41,925 nt of DNA from Paracoccus sp. (in: a-proteobacteria). Lineage in GTDB: Bacteria > Pseudomonadota > Alphaproteobacteria > Rhodobacterales > Rhodobacteraceae. The DNA lies in contig JAUNTZ010000020.1 in assembly GCA_030538425.1 (NCBI GenBank), positions 1 to 41,925 of the forward strand, in the 5' to 3' direction. Made by a program: the position numbers and the translations under genes. Below the pieces are notes generated by a model that made no database searches, had not been told where the DNA came from, and saw nothing but the letters and a program-made list of their open reading frames with translations. Shown here one piece after another: positions 1-8,886 of the stretch (its first letter is position 1; every line of letters starts with the position of its first letter).

Positions 1-2
1 TG

Positions 3-128
3 GCCGAGCTGATCGCCCATGCGCGTGAGCATGAGCGGCTGATCTCTTCGGGGATCAGCCCCGAACAATTGGCAACTGCGCTGGAGGTTCTGGACACGAT
101 CATCGCGAATCTGCGCGGCGGTCGTTAG
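3..128 (+). CDS. C-terminal end of a probable MarR-type regulator (partial)
   Basis: An open frame enters from the left edge and ends at a TAG at 126-128, giving about 41 residues rich in Leu, Ala, Glu and Arg with a long amphipathic helix near the end. The pattern (helix, 'ISPEQ' turn, helix 'ALEVLDTIIANL') resembles the dimerisation helices closing MarR-family regulators, but the DNA-binding part lies outside the window, so the family call is only an inference. It converges on the TpsB gene, whose stop codon is 17 bases away on the other strand. Confidence 0.45.
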   Translation, partial: AELIAHAREHERLISSGISPEQLATALEVLDTIIANLRGGR

Positions 129-145
129 GTCGCCAGCTTACGGCA

Positions 146-1807
146 TCACCACGCCTTCACATCGACGCGCAGCTGAAACAGCGGATCACCTAGGCGGATA
201 TCGTTATCCTCAATCAGCGGAACCGCAAGCAGGGCCTGCGCGGTCAGCCGCTCTCCATACCATGACGCGCCGATCCCCAGCCCGGCGGCATAATGATTAT
301 TGCGGCTCGCACGGTCACGAACCGCGCCCATGTCGAAAAACACATGCGGTTGCCAGCGCGCGCTTGCGTCTTGCCATGTCTCGGGAAGGCGTTGGGCCCA
401 AAGCTCGGGGCTCAGGTAAAGATCGTTGCGCATATAAAAGCCGCTGTCGCCCGAGGCCTCGATCTCATCATAGCCCCGGATCGTTGACCAAGAGCCAACC
501 GCCATCTGCTGCGCGCCATAAAGCAGATGCGGGCTATGCTGAAAGCGCAGATCACTCACCAATGTGCCAAGATCAGCCCAGGCGGCCTGCCGCTGCCAAC
601 CAAGGCCAAGCCAGGCGAATTGGGTCTTGGGGCCGTCCTTGTCGTCAGCATTATTCGCCGCCGAAAACATCGGAAGCCCGAAATTCAGGCTCGCGTCCCA
701 GGAATTGCGCGCGCCATCGCCCAGCCGCATATGCCGAAGGCCAAGATCAAGCACGGTCAGACCCTGCGGGTTCAACGGGGCGGAATTGATCCAGCGGCTT
801 GAGCGGGACACGCGCAGCGCCGAGGTCAGCTCGGTCACGCTCAGCTGATCGCGATGGACGATATGGCGCCATTCCAGTTGCGCGGTGTGGCTGTTGCCGA
901 ACAGCTCGGCCAGATCAGATAAGGGGGTCAAATATTCCGAATAGCCAAGCTCAAGCCCGAAGGTCGAATAGCCATAGGGCAGATTGCCGCGCAGGGTCAG
1001 CGCATTGGTGTCGCGCGTGCCGGTATAGCCAAGGCTCCAGTGGTCATTCGCGCCTAAAAGGTCGTCGATGCTGACATCCAGTGAGGCCCGGTTCCGTCCG
1101 GTATTGCCAGCCGCCAGCGTGTCAAAGCGCACATAGCCCCTGAAGCGGTCATTTTGCAGCCGCTGAACAAGGACATGCGAGCCGCCTTCCTCATCGCCGG
1201 GCTGAAGGCGCAGGACGGCCTCGACCGAGGCCAGACGGTTCATCTGATCCAGCCCCTGTTCAAAATCGCGCAGCTGGAACGGGCCGCCGCGCACGCCGGG
1301 AAAGGCGGTGGCCAGCTGGCGTTCGCCGCGCGCGGTCTCGACCTGCCCGTCTTCGTCCAGCAGGAACACGTCTTCGACAAAGCCCTCAACCACGGTCAGG
1401 ATCAACCGGCCTTCGCTGAGATTCTGCGCCGGAATGTAGGTTTTCGAGGTGATATAGCCGCGCTCGGCATAGGCTGCGTCCAGACCCCGCATCACCGCCT
1501 GAATATCCGCGCCTTCCATGCAGGACGGGATATAGGGCGAGACAACCGCCGCAACCTCGTCATGCGGAAGGATATGGACGCCCTCGACCGAAATCTCATC
1601 AATATGAAAGCAGGGGCCGCCCCGCGCCTGCGCCGGGCCGGGATCAGAGACGCCACCCCGGACCGTCAGAGCGCCCAGCTCATTGGTCCGCTGTTCCAGT
1701 GCCTGCTGACGCCGATCTTCCAGAAGCGGGTCGATTTGATCTATGCCCTGCGCTGCCGCCGACAGCGACAGGACAAGAAGCATAGGCCATGTGGCGACGA
1801 TCCTCAT
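146..1807 (-). CDS. TpsB two-partner secretion outer-membrane transporter (FhaC/ShlB/CdiB family)
   Basis: A 553-residue outer-membrane beta-barrel translocase that would export TpsA/CdiA proteins from periplasm to surface. Visible parts are a signal peptide (residues 1-20, ending AAAQG), a linker, a POTRA_2 domain starting near C66 (FHIDEISVEGV), a second POTRA ending around residues 138-146 (TVVEGFVED), and a C-terminal barrel. The barrel carries the family's conserved RGY motif near residue 443 (TIRGYDE) and ends in an aromatic residue (W). Length matches the family. It starts 7 bases after the stop of the short TpsA gene, so the two are certainly cotranscribed. It is the only TpsB in the window, so it is the best candidate exporter for both the short TpsA and the large CdiA; this sharing is inference. 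Confidence 0.93.
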   Translation of the reverse strand: MRIVATWPMLLVLSLSAAAQGIDQIDPLLEDRRQQALEQRTNELGALTVRGGVSDPGPAQARGGPCFHIDEISVEGVHILPHDEVAAVVSPYIPSCMEGADIQAVMRGLDAAYAERGYITSKTYIPAQNLSEGRLILTVVEGFVEDVFLLDEDGQVETARGERQLATAFPGVRGGPFQLRDFEQGLDQMNRLASVEAVLRLQPGDEEGGSHVLVQRLQNDRFRGYVRFDTLAAGNTGRNRASLDVSIDDLLGANDHWSLGYTGTRDTNALTLRGNLPYGYSTFGLELGYSEYLTPLSDLAELFGNSHTAQLEWRHIVHRDQLSVTELTSALRVSRSSRWINSAPLNPQGLTVLDLGLRHMRLGDGARNSWDASLNFGLPMFSAANNADDKDGPKTQFAWLGLGWQRQAAWADLGTLVSDLRFQHSPHLLYGAQQMAVGSWSTIRGYDEIEASGDSGFYMRNDLYLSPELWAQRLPETWQDASARWQPHVFFDMGAVRDRASRNNHYAAGLGIGASWYGERLTAQALLAVPLIEDNDIRLGDPLFQLRVDVKAW

Positions 1808-1814
1808 CGCTCGG

Positions 1815-3992
1815 TCACAGTCCGGGAAGCCAGCGCAGCAGGCCGGGTGCTTGCGGCGCGATCACCGGAAACTCAGGCACCTGCACATCGTCGCGGCCCG
1901 CAGTTAGCGTCACGCTACCGCCAGCCTCAACCGCATCGCCTTCGATCCGCGCCGCTTGCGCCGTCTCAACCGTGACATCGCCATCGCGCGCGATCACCCA
2001 ACCGTCCTGCCCGCGCACAGCCAGCCACGCAGAGCGAGAATTCCAAAAGCTGTGCAACCCGCGCGGGCGATGAATGACAACCGGCAGATGCAGGGCGACG
2101 GCTTCCAGCTGATCCGCGCGGATCGTGACCGCATCATCCGCCGCCAGAACAGCGCCGATATTGCGCGCGACGCCCTGCGCCTCAACCGTCAACTCGCCAC
2201 CGGCCTCGATTCTGGCGCCGTAGGTCAAAACCTCATCGCCCGACGAGGTCGTCCGACAGATCAGCCCGCATCTGCGCGTCAGCTCAACCCGGCCGACCGC
2301 GCCGGTTATGTTCTCAAACCCGTTGCCCCGGATCGTGACATCGCCATCATGCGCCGAAATCGTCGCGCCATGGTTCAGGACATCACCCTCGGCCCGCAGC
2401 GAGACACCCTGCGTCGCCGTTATCAGCGTGTCGAACTGAGGCGCAGGACCGGCCCCGAAATCATAGACAAGGTTCTGGCGACGCTCTCGCTTGAGGCCAA
2501 GACTCCAAAGCGTCCGGCGGCCCCGTGTGCGTTCATTGGTGATGCTGGGCGCCGCATAATGCCAGCCCGTCGCAAATGTGTTGTGGATATCACCAGATGC
2601 GGCAAGCCTGACCGAACCATTCGCAATGATCCGGCCTTCGCTATTCGTGATCGTGCCACCGGCGGCGACATCCACATCCCCGGAGGCGGCAAAAATGGTC
2701 GCGGCGTGGTTTTGCCCGACATTCACGATATCATCGGCCGCCCTGATGGTGACCGCACCCGCAGTCGCAACACCGTCGGGTGTCCGCAATTCAGGATAAG
2801 CCAGCCCGCCCTGAAGCAAGGCGCCGTGATTGACGATGCTGCCAGAGCTGCTGAGGATCATGCTGCCATTGCGGGCCACGATCTCTGTCTGACGATCCGC
2901 GCCGTGGAACGACAAATCGCCCGATGTTATCAGAACATGACCTTCGGCCTGCAAAAGACTGTCGCCAAAACGCGCTTGGCCGGTCTCGACAATCGCCGAA
3001 CCGCCCGCCCGAACTTCGCTGCCCACAACGTCAAGCTGCTCTGTGCTTTGCATCGCCAGATCGCGCGCAGCCGAAATATTGCTGTTCGAAAGGCGCGTGG
3101 TCTGGCCTGAGATATGGACAGATCCCGCGCTGTCGATCCGGGCCGAAGATATCTCGATCTCACCATCGCTGCGCAGTGCAAAGCCGCGCGCGCCCGCATA
3201 GCCCTCCCCGGCAAAGCGGACCCCTGCGCCATCGCCATTGACCTCAATGCCAATGTAATGCGCGCGCAGCACACCCCCGGCGGTGATCTCGATCAGGCCC
3301 GAGCCGCCGCCATCAGACCGGCGTGTCTGCGCCCAATCCGCGCCGACATTCCCCGGCACAACAGAGCTGTCGAACTCGGTCCGCGAGCGCCCTGCGCTCA
3401 GCCGCAACCGGCTGGATTCATGTGAGGAACTATTCTCAACCGGCCCAGCCACACGAATTTCATGGGCAATCAGATCGACCGCATCCATCTGCCCCGACAG
3501 GCCGCCCGCCCCAACGCGAATGACGCCCGCTTCGACCGTGGCCACCGGATTGATCTGGAACACGCCCGGCGCGATTTGTTGATCATGAAACGAGATCGAG
3601 CCGGTGGTCAGCGCGACCCGCCCGGTATTCACGAAGCGCGCGCCGTCAAGCATGATCCCGTTCGGGTTCGCGACGATGACATGCGCACGCTGCCCCACCA
3701 CCTCGACCGGGCCCGCAATGTGAGACGGCCTGGAACTTGTCACTTCGTTGACAATGGTGCGGGCCGCGCGTTCGCGATTGTCGAGACGGGCGCCCGGGCG
3801 GTTCACGTCAAACCGATCATAGCGGTTATGGCTCACCCCGCTTTGATTGGCGGGCGCGATGCCGACAGTCACGCTTCCATCCTGCCCAAGCGTCACAATC
3901 GTGTTCGTGCTGCCATCGGGAATGATCTGAGCGCCCGCCGGATGGCAAATGATCGCCGCGATAATGGCCGCCCGCCAAAACCCGCGCGCCAT
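1815..3992 (-). CDS. Short TpsA exoprotein (filamentous haemagglutinin type) without a toxin tip
   Basis: A 725-residue secreted protein. After a signal peptide (about residues 1-21, ending PAGA) comes a TPS secretion domain with the SGVSHNRYDRFDV and TIVNEVTSS blocks and the hallmark NPNGI at 109-113. It is clearly related to the N terminus of the large CdiA at 12870-21701. The remainder is a beta-helix-like series of degenerate repeats (DGDVTI/GGSVTL type). It lacks a pretoxin motif, a HINT domain and a toxin, and ends in a short hydrophobic tail (APGLLRWLPGL). The end looks natural rather than truncated, because the TpsB gene begins 7 bases downstream. Two bases separate it from the Sel1 gene upstream. 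It could be an adhesin, a scaffold or a toxin-less relic of a second cdiA; the sequence does not decide. Confidence 0.9.
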   Translation of the reverse strand: MARGFWRAAIIAAIICHPAGAQIIPDGSTNTIVTLGQDGSVTVGIAPANQSGVSHNRYDRFDVNRPGARLDNRERAARTIVNEVTSSRPSHIAGPVEVVGQRAHVIVANPNGIMLDGARFVNTGRVALTTGSISFHDQQIAPGVFQINPVATVEAGVIRVGAGGLSGQMDAVDLIAHEIRVAGPVENSSSHESSRLRLSAGRSRTEFDSSVVPGNVGADWAQTRRSDGGGSGLIEITAGGVLRAHYIGIEVNGDGAGVRFAGEGYAGARGFALRSDGEIEISSARIDSAGSVHISGQTTRLSNSNISAARDLAMQSTEQLDVVGSEVRAGGSAIVETGQARFGDSLLQAEGHVLITSGDLSFHGADRQTEIVARNGSMILSSSGSIVNHGALLQGGLAYPELRTPDGVATAGAVTIRAADDIVNVGQNHAATIFAASGDVDVAAGGTITNSEGRIIANGSVRLAASGDIHNTFATGWHYAAPSITNERTRGRRTLWSLGLKRERRQNLVYDFGAGPAPQFDTLITATQGVSLRAEGDVLNHGATISAHDGDVTIRGNGFENITGAVGRVELTRRCGLICRTTSSGDEVLTYGARIEAGGELTVEAQGVARNIGAVLAADDAVTIRADQLEAVALHLPVVIHRPRGLHSFWNSRSAWLAVRGQDGWVIARDGDVTVETAQAARIEGDAVEAGGSVTLTAGRDDVQVPEFPVIAPQAPGLLRWLPGL

Positions 3993-3994
3993 GG

Positions 3995-4810
3995 TCAGTC
4001 ATCCGCGGGCGCAGGTTCAGCCACTTGCGCAGCCCCCGCCTCGATCTCGGCAAGGATGGCCCGCGTGCGCTCTTGCCCTTGGGCGACCTGCTCTGCGGTC
4101 ATTGCGTCCTCCAGTCGGTCACGCAATGCGGCGGCTTCGGGATGCGATTGCGATGCGGCAAGATTGGCATAGCCGTAAGCCTCGACCAGATCCGTCGCAA
4201 CGGCGTCGCCTGCCTCATAGGCGACAGCCATTTCATAAAGACCAATCGCATTGCCTTGCGCCGCGGTCTGCTGGAACAGCCCAAAAGCCGCATCTTCATC
4301 CGTTTCCTTGAGACGAAGCGCGATCAGATTCGTGGCGCCGATATTGCCCTGCTCGGACGAAAGCCGCCAATATTCAAGCGCCTTCTCCTCATCCTGAGCC
4401 ACGCCGCGGCCATCGGCATGAACGACACCGCAATTGAACTGAGCCGTCGCGTCGCCCTCATCGGCCGCATCACAAAGCAACTCCGCGCCGCGCTGATAGT
4501 CGCGGATGACGCCCTGCCCCTCCAGATACATCAACCCCAACCGATTGGCCGCAAGCGCGCTGCCCTGCTCAGCGCCAACCGCGTAAATCGCAGCGGCCTG
4601 CGCCGGATCGGGCATGGCGCCCATGCCAAGCTCCAGCATCCGCCCGAGGTAAAACGCACCATCCGCATCGCCGCCCTCGAACGCGGCCTGAAACTGCACC
4701 GAGGCCGCCTCGACATCGCCCTGAGCCAAGGCGTCAAGCCCCGCTTCAACATCAGAAAGCGCCGGAGCAACCGAAAGAGCGACGCCCGCCGCAGCAAGAA
4801 CAAAACGCAT
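3995..4810 (-). CDS. Secreted Sel1-like repeat protein
   Basis: About 271 residues: a signal peptide (MRFVLAAAGVALSVAPALS) followed by tandem Sel1-like helical repeats, seen in phrases such as 'GAFYLGRMLELGMG', 'AANRLGLMYLEGQGV', 'AQFNCGVVHADGRGV' and 'GLYEMAVAYEAGD'. Such repeats bind proteins. I place the start at the ATG at 4810 because a GAGG ribosome-binding site lies about 6 bases upstream and the signal peptide begins there; ATG 4822 and TTG 4825 are longer alternatives. The stop is 2 bases before the short TpsA gene, so sel1-tpsA-tpsB form one operon. A periplasmic accessory role in secretion or assembly of the TPS proteins is suggested only by position. Confidence 0.85.
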   Translation of the reverse strand: MRFVLAAAGVALSVAPALSDVEAGLDALAQGDVEAASVQFQAAFEGGDADGAFYLGRMLELGMGAMPDPAQAAAIYAVGAEQGSALAANRLGLMYLEGQGVIRDYQRGAELLCDAADEGDATAQFNCGVVHADGRGVAQDEEKALEYWRLSSEQGNIGATNLIALRLKETDEDAAFGLFQQTAAQGNAIGLYEMAVAYEAGDAVATDLVEAYGYANLAASQSHPEAAALRDRLEDAMTAEQVAQGQERTRAILAEIEAGAAQVAEPAPADD

Positions 4811-5269
4811 GGGAAACCTCATCAAATATAGGTGATCCCGTAGGTGATGCGCGCGAAAAATGCAAGGGCGTGGTGGTGAAAAAGCAGCCAGATGGGCCTA
4901 TGGGCGCATAGGTTTTGCAGTATGGTCAAGGCGCCACATCGCGAAGGGTGACCGGCAGTGGTATAGGGGACGATCACGGAGGCTAACGAGCGATCTGCCC
5001 GGGTTGACAGGGGTAAGCTTTAAGCTTTAGGCGCGCATAGCGGTGCTGCGCCGGTGCCGGAGGGGGAATGTTCTGGTGAGGCACGTCTCGCGGGTTCAGC
5101 TGAAGTCACAGAGAGCGGTTGATGGGATTCGAAAGCCCCGCGTTCGGGAGCGACGGCGCAGGTCGCGATACGTCAGCTCAGCGCGCAGCGGGAAGGTATC
5201 TTTTCGCAACAGGGGAGGAATAATTGTTGAGAAAAGATAAGCATGAAAGAAAGCCGCCTACGAAAGCAG
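4811..5269. other. Intergenic stretch, no gene recognised
   Basis: About 460 bases between the Sel1 gene and the last orphan immunity gene. It should contain the promoter of the sel1-tpsA-tpsB operon (minus strand), but I see no convincing -35/-10 pair. A short direct repeat of AAGCTTT lies near 5016-5029. Short plus-strand frames (for example 5043-5240) have Arg-rich composition typical of chance frames. Confidence 0.5.
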
Positions 5270-5737
5270 TCACTTCAAATAGCGCTCACCCGTTGCCGCC
5301 CGCCAACCTTCACCGTCAAAACCGACAGGATAGTTTGGATAACAAATAAGCAAACCCTCAATAAACTCGCCAAACGTCAAAGGCAAATGATTCACGATCC
5401 TAAACGAATCTACAGAAACCAGATGCCAATTAGCACCGGTGTCGAAACCATACGACGTCTCACTGCCATCATCGCCAAAAATCTTAACCGCACCCTTAGA
5501 ATATATTTCATCATCCCCGAAAACATCGGCGGCGGCATCAACCAAACCACCCCGGAAGAAAAACATTAACCCATCCTCCATTTCTCCTGCGCCACGCTCA
5601 GCTATGAACGCCAAATAATCAGAAGGGCATTCGGGAAAACTCGCTCGGATCGCCTCAATACTCTCGGCGCATAAAGGCTTCAAACTCGACAGCAGTTGTG
5701 CCGAGCTTTCGGTTAGCGTATCCAAGTGCTCATACAT
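5270..5737 (-). CDS. Orphan immunity protein, SMI1/KNR4 (SUKH) family
   Basis: A 155-residue protein starting at ATG 5737 (MYEHLDTL...), chosen over an upstream frame extension because AGGA sits about 6-8 bases before it. The layout fits SUKH-superfamily immunity proteins: an 'FPECPSDYLAFIAERGAGE' block near residue 35, a middle 'IFGDDGSETSYGFDTGANW' block and a closing 'LTFGEFIEGLLICYP' helix. SUKH proteins neutralise diverse nuclease toxins in polymorphic toxin systems. It is the immunity member of module 6, the farthest from cdiA, and its toxin (5738-6160) is wrecked. The gene is visibly more A+T-rich than the flanking TpsA/Sel1 genes, consistent with transfer. Confidence 0.8.
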   Translation of the reverse strand: MYEHLDTLTESSAQLLSSLKPLCAESIEAIRASFPECPSDYLAFIAERGAGEMEDGLMFFFRGGLVDAAADVFGDDEIYSKGAVKIFGDDGSETSYGFDTGANWHLVSVDSFRIVNHLPLTFGEFIEGLLICYPNYPVGFDGEGWRAATGERYLK

Positions 5738-6160
5738 ATTTTTTCCTAAATGACTATGACCTGTCGTTGGGTGCCGTCCTACGCCCCACCTCCAAAACCG
5801 TGAACACGACCCCGATCTGTCGCTGTCGAGACTAGATGCAAACTCCACCATTTATTTGGGCCAACATAGCGCTAACGATGTTGCATTGTGCGCCCACCAA
5901 TTAATTCCACGCAAATCGGGCGGTCGCCCCTGGCCATTACTTTTCCTATATCTGCGTTGCGTTCGTGCTTAAGGCGACAAAGGAGGTACGGACGCGTTAA
6001 CAGTGAGATCGTAGGCTCTCACCGGCACGGCGGCAAGCGTCACCTAGGTTACCTCAGACAAAGTGCCGTCGTCGTTCAGCAACCGGCCGCCGGGCTCGAG
6101 GCTCTCGGCCTGCACATAATGGCCGTAAGCGATGGCACCAGAGTAGGAATGCTCCACCGA
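5738..6160 (-). pseudogene. Module 6: degenerate HINT fragment plus toxin remnant
   Basis: From about 6160 down to 5945 the minus strand matches the 3' part of the HINT domain found in cdiA, but with many substitutions, shifts and an amber codon (plus-strand cta at 6044-6046, where intact copies encode Ser). The roughly 205 bases between the HINT end and the SUKH gene should encode the toxin tip, but all three frames carry stops; the clearest relic reads '..VSTATDRGRVHGFGGGA*DGTQRQVIVI*'. The toxin family cannot be named. Its 5' junction (near 6160-6178) is the same as that of module 2. Confidence 0.7.
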
Positions 6161-6261
6161 TACACGGCTTTAGAATGAAATTTCGGCCCGCCAAAACCAC
6201 CTTAGGCATTCGCTGTCCTGAGGCAAGTCAGTTCACAAAGCAGAATCTCGATACCGCAAAA

Positions 6262-6597
6262 TTATGGCCGACTCTGCAATGGCTGAGGCAGCCGCCTGTC
6301 TCGATACCACCAATGAGTGTCGGGCATAGCCGCTTGCAGCTGCAGCAAAATCGCCCACCCTTCGTTAAAAAATGCATCTTCATCATTCTTCGAGGCGAAG
6401 CCTATCCTCGTGTGGAAGTTCTTTTTATCAAGCTCGTAGAGCGCATCAAATTTATCCGACCAACGATTGATCTGATCCACAAGTTGCTTCGGCAACGGCA
6501 GTGTGGCTGGGTCAATGTTATCTGGATTATCCATATCCCAAATTGCCCAGCATTGAACCTCTGCCATCAGCTTCATGCGTTTGTGCTTTGCTATCAT
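6262..6597 (-). CDS. Orphan immunity protein, module 5 (duplicate of the module 1 immunity gene)
   Basis: A 111-residue acidic protein differing at about 7 positions from the product of 10882-11217; the central 190 bases of the two genes look identical. No family is recognised with certainty. The Trp-rich N terminus (CWAIWDMDNPDNID), a 'LPKQLVDQINRWSDKFDALYELD' helix and an 'FFNEGWAILLQLQAAMPD' helix fit small CdiI-type proteins. Its ATG overlaps the TGA of the preceding toxin frame (ATGA), the coupling normal for CDI toxin/immunity pairs. The toxin frame is broken by a stop codon while this gene stays open, suggesting retention for protection. Confidence 0.8.
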   Translation of the reverse strand: MIAKHKRMKLMAEVQCWAIWDMDNPDNIDPATLPLPKQLVDQINRWSDKFDALYELDKKNFHTRIGFASKNDEDAFFNEGWAILLQLQAAMPDTHWWYRDRRLPQPLQSRP

Positions 6598-7095
6598 CGG
6601 AAGTTCGCTCCTACTATAAAGCCGTTATCGCCGAATGTTACTGAAAGCCGATGCGTCTGACCACCATACTCAAATTCATAAATGGGTCGCCCGGTGCCGC
6701 GGCCTTAATAACCAACAACGTTGTTACGCTGCAAAGCAGTAAAGAGCACATTTGGTATTTCCGCCTCCGGGATACCGCGTTGCGCAATTTCTGGACCATG
6801 CTCACCGACAATGTGGCGCAGACCAGCACTTGAATTCCCGGTTTCCAGCCAAACTATCGCTCCGTTGACGCTAGGGATATCGACAACGTTTTTGGGAGTG
6901 ATCCTCGTCTCACCAGCAGAGAGATCGTCGATGAACTGCGTCCTATCTGGGGGCACCCGGGCCGTCGGGAAAATCATTGCGCACCCACACCGGCGCTGCG
7001 TCTGTGCTTGCGGCGACGAAGTAGGTGTCGAGATCGTTAATGGCGAGATTGTAGGCCGTCAACGGCTGGGCGACAAGCGTTACTGCGGTTGCTTC
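6594..7095 (-). pseudogene. Module 5: HINT fragment plus broken BECR-like toxin
   Basis: A second copy of the toxin tip encoded at 11214-11590. Relative to that intact copy it carries a one-base length difference just after the HINT end (near 6950-6975), which puts HINT and toxin in different frames, and a CAA-to-TAA change (plus-strand tta at 6705-6707) in the middle of the toxin. Beyond the stop the same frame continues to match the intact toxin to its end (..GDNGFIVGANFR), so one nonsense mutation separates it from a full toxin domain. The HINT fragment matches other copies only to about 7095. Confidence 0.85.
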
Positions 7096-7253
7096 AGAAA
7101 AACTGGCTTGATCGCTATTAGACTCGCCACCGAGACGAAGGCGCGGACATGCGTCCACTCATATCGTCACTTAACGCGCAACAGACTTTGCGATCTATTT
7201 GGCTGAAAAAGAATTTGATTAAGCTGCATATGCCATCACTGCACGCTATCAGG

Positions 7254-7637
7254 TCACGAAAAAGAAGGAGGATAGGTGATCACCTTTCTTATCGCTGGGA
7301 GCTCTAGACAAAGCACCTCAACCCATTCATTTTGGGTCAGTATAGCCACATGCATAACCTCATCTTTAGCGAACATTCCACAGCTTTGCTCATGAAACCA
7401 ATCTAGAAAATCGGATCCTGTAACCAAGACAATCGGAGCCAGTTGCTTATCGCTGGGGTCCGAAATTGAGGTCATGGCCAAAAACTTTCCTTCGTCCATG
7501 CTTCGCTGAGAGAGAGGCACTCTCCCGAAGTCGATCTCATAGATAGGCCCGTCAGGATTAGCAAACTCGAAAACCCTAACTCTATACCCAGAATCGTCGA
7601 ACCTAAGATCTAGAAAGTCAATTTTTCGGAAAAACAA
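7254..7637 (-). CDS. Orphan immunity protein, module 4 (unrecognised family)
   Basis: A 127-residue acidic protein (FRKIDFLDLRFDDSGYRV..., ...VLVTGSDFLDWFHEQSCGMF...) without signal peptide or membrane segment. I do not recognise the family. It follows the module 4 toxin remnant by about 40 bases on the same strand, the usual place for the immunity gene. The only plausible start I find is a TTG at 7637, with GGAGGA directly in front of it; an in-frame stop lies 6 codons upstream. The close spacing makes initiation there uncertain. The gene is A+T-richer than the backbone. Confidence 0.65.
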   Translation of the reverse strand: MFFRKIDFLDLRFDDSGYRVRVFEFANPDGPIYEIDFGRVPLSQRSMDEGKFLAMTSISDPSDKQLAPIVLVTGSDFLDWFHEQSCGMFAKDEVMHVAILTQNEWVEVLCLELPAIRKVITYPPSFS

Positions 7638-7678
7638 TCCTCCAAAGGAAAGGACTTATGAACTCTTTCAGACATAGA

Positions 7679-8272
7679 CTAATACCTAACATTTATATAC
7701 CCATCTCGGTACTGCAGCTCCAAGGTCGGTTGGCTTGTGTGGTTTATATTCCGATCCGAGCTTGTTGTTTTTACAACGACCCTTGCCCCGTCCGGCAACT
7801 CACCCATTCGGCCAGCCCCACCATTCGGCATCCTAACCTTCGATACATTACTCAACCCTAGCGCATCGAAATCGACATTAGCTTGACTAAAACCACCAGA
7901 CTTTTCTATCTTAACCGAGCGTCCGCCAGCGCTCGGCAAACGTTCCCGCCTGTGATAATATCGTCCAGTGCTCTATTTCCAGTTCCCGCTCCATATGGGC
8001 AAGTATTATGCAACCATACCGGCGCTGCGTTTGTGTTTGCGGCGACGAAGTAGGTGTGGAACTCGTTAACGGTGAGATTATAGGCCCTCAGCGGCTCGGC
8101 GGCAAGCGTCACGGAGGTTACCTCGGACCAGGTGCCGTCGTCGTTCAGCAATCGGTGGCCGGGCACCAGCTGTTCGGCCTGCACCCAATGGCCGTTAGCA
8201 ATATCGCAGGAATAGGAATGCCCTGCTGATGCGCGCCCGGCGGCGTGGGTCGTGCTGACAAAGAACGGGTGG
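7679..8272 (-). pseudogene. Module 4: HINT fragment plus frameshifted toxin tip
   Basis: The HINT fragment runs from about 8272 (where similarity to cdiA stops abruptly) to the VWLHN block near 8005-8015. About 30 codons later the frame is lost: the HINT frame ends '..NVCRALADARLR*', whereas the toxin continues in another frame as '..PSAGGRSVKIEKSGGFSQ..' to a stop at 7679. Removing two bases around 7946-7950 would join the two. The toxin tip (LPDGARVVVKTTSS...PTLELQYRDGYINVRY) has the 'LPDG-V-S-PTLE-Q-RY' ending common at the ends of CDI and Rhs toxins; I know this pattern from family experience but cannot give a firm family name. Confidence 0.8.
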
Positions 8273-8499
8273 TATAGCCAGTAGGATATTGTTTATATTA
8301 TATTGGACATGCCAGACAGTTTTGGGGGCAATTCTAGTTCACATACAGCGACTTCAACGACAGCAACGAACTCATTTGGCGCCTCTAATACTACCCTCCC
8401 AAATGACCGAATTTTCAGTCATGCATCGCGCAAATTACGCCAATATATCATCGAGCATCTAGATTGTTCCGCATGTCACACTCGACACCAGGCCACGCA
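8273..8499. other. Module spacer, nothing recognised
   Basis: About 230 bases of A+T-richer sequence between the end of HINT similarity in module 4 and the immunity gene of module 3. A plus-strand frame (8303-8566) crosses it into the immunity gene, but it resembles nothing and has no clear ribosome-binding site. Confidence 0.4.
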
Positions 8500-8886
8500 T
8501 CACGGCGCGGCCACCACCTCAACCCCACGCGCAGTTATGTGCCAATTGAACTCACGATCAAAGTAAATGTAATGATGATGATCTGGAAATAAAAATTCTA
8601 TTCTTTTAAGATAAGACGAATCTTTGACCAAAAACAAGCCGTTTGTACGATTTACATCCTTGAAATAAGGATAACTTTCCTGCGACCACAGCATTTCATC
8701 GCAGTACATCACAGATGACACCCAATCAAAGACGATCTCTGTATCATTGTCCTCTGGAAACAAAAGTCGCAAGTCACCAACGAAGCTAGGCAAAAGCTGT
8801 CTGGCAACCCCTCTGAAAAGCAGCTGCAATGAGGAATAGGACTCAAAATCCTGCTTTATGTAGGAAACATCGGTAACATTAATCAT
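8500..8886 (-). CDS. Orphan immunity protein, module 3 (unrecognised family)
   Basis: A 128-residue soluble acidic/aromatic protein (MINVTDVSYIKQDFESYSSLQLLFRG...). The C-terminal half has a strand-rich 'LKRIEFLFPDHHHYIYFDREFNWHI' segment. The family is not recognised. Its start ATGATTAA contains the TAA that would end the module 3 toxin frame, so toxin and immunity were translationally coupled. The gene is intact although the toxin is not. Confidence 0.75.
   Translation of the reverse strand: MINVTDVSYIKQDFESYSSLQLLFRGVARQLLPSFVGDLRLLFPEDNDTEIVFDWVSSVMYCDEMLWSQESYPYFKDVNRTNGLFLVKDSSYLKRIEFLFPDHHHYIYFDREFNWHITARGVEVVAAP

Larger units (their letters stand above)
6061..7095. repeat. Duplicated block, copy B (HINT piece, immunity, toxin, HINT piece)
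   Basis: This stretch aligns continuously with 10681-11714 at an offset near 4,620 bases. It runs from one HINT fragment through a shared spacer and the immunity gene into the toxin and the next HINT fragment. Conservation is highest in the immunity gene and lower in the toxin and HINT parts. Confidence 0.85.

Noticed and set aside
4904-4929. TTGACC / TATGCG as a promoter for sel1-tpsA-tpsB on the minus strand
   Set aside because: The spacing between the two boxes is about 13 bases, too short for a sigma-70 promoter.
5243-5569. Plus-strand frame of 108 codons opposite the SUKH immunity gene
   Set aside because: The minus-strand frame shows a recognisable family with a ribosome-binding site; the plus-strand text resembles nothing.
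8303-8566. Plus-strand 87-codon frame in the spacer between modules 3 and 4
   Set aside because: Runs into an immunity gene on the other strand, low-complexity Ser/Thr text, no ribosome-binding site.
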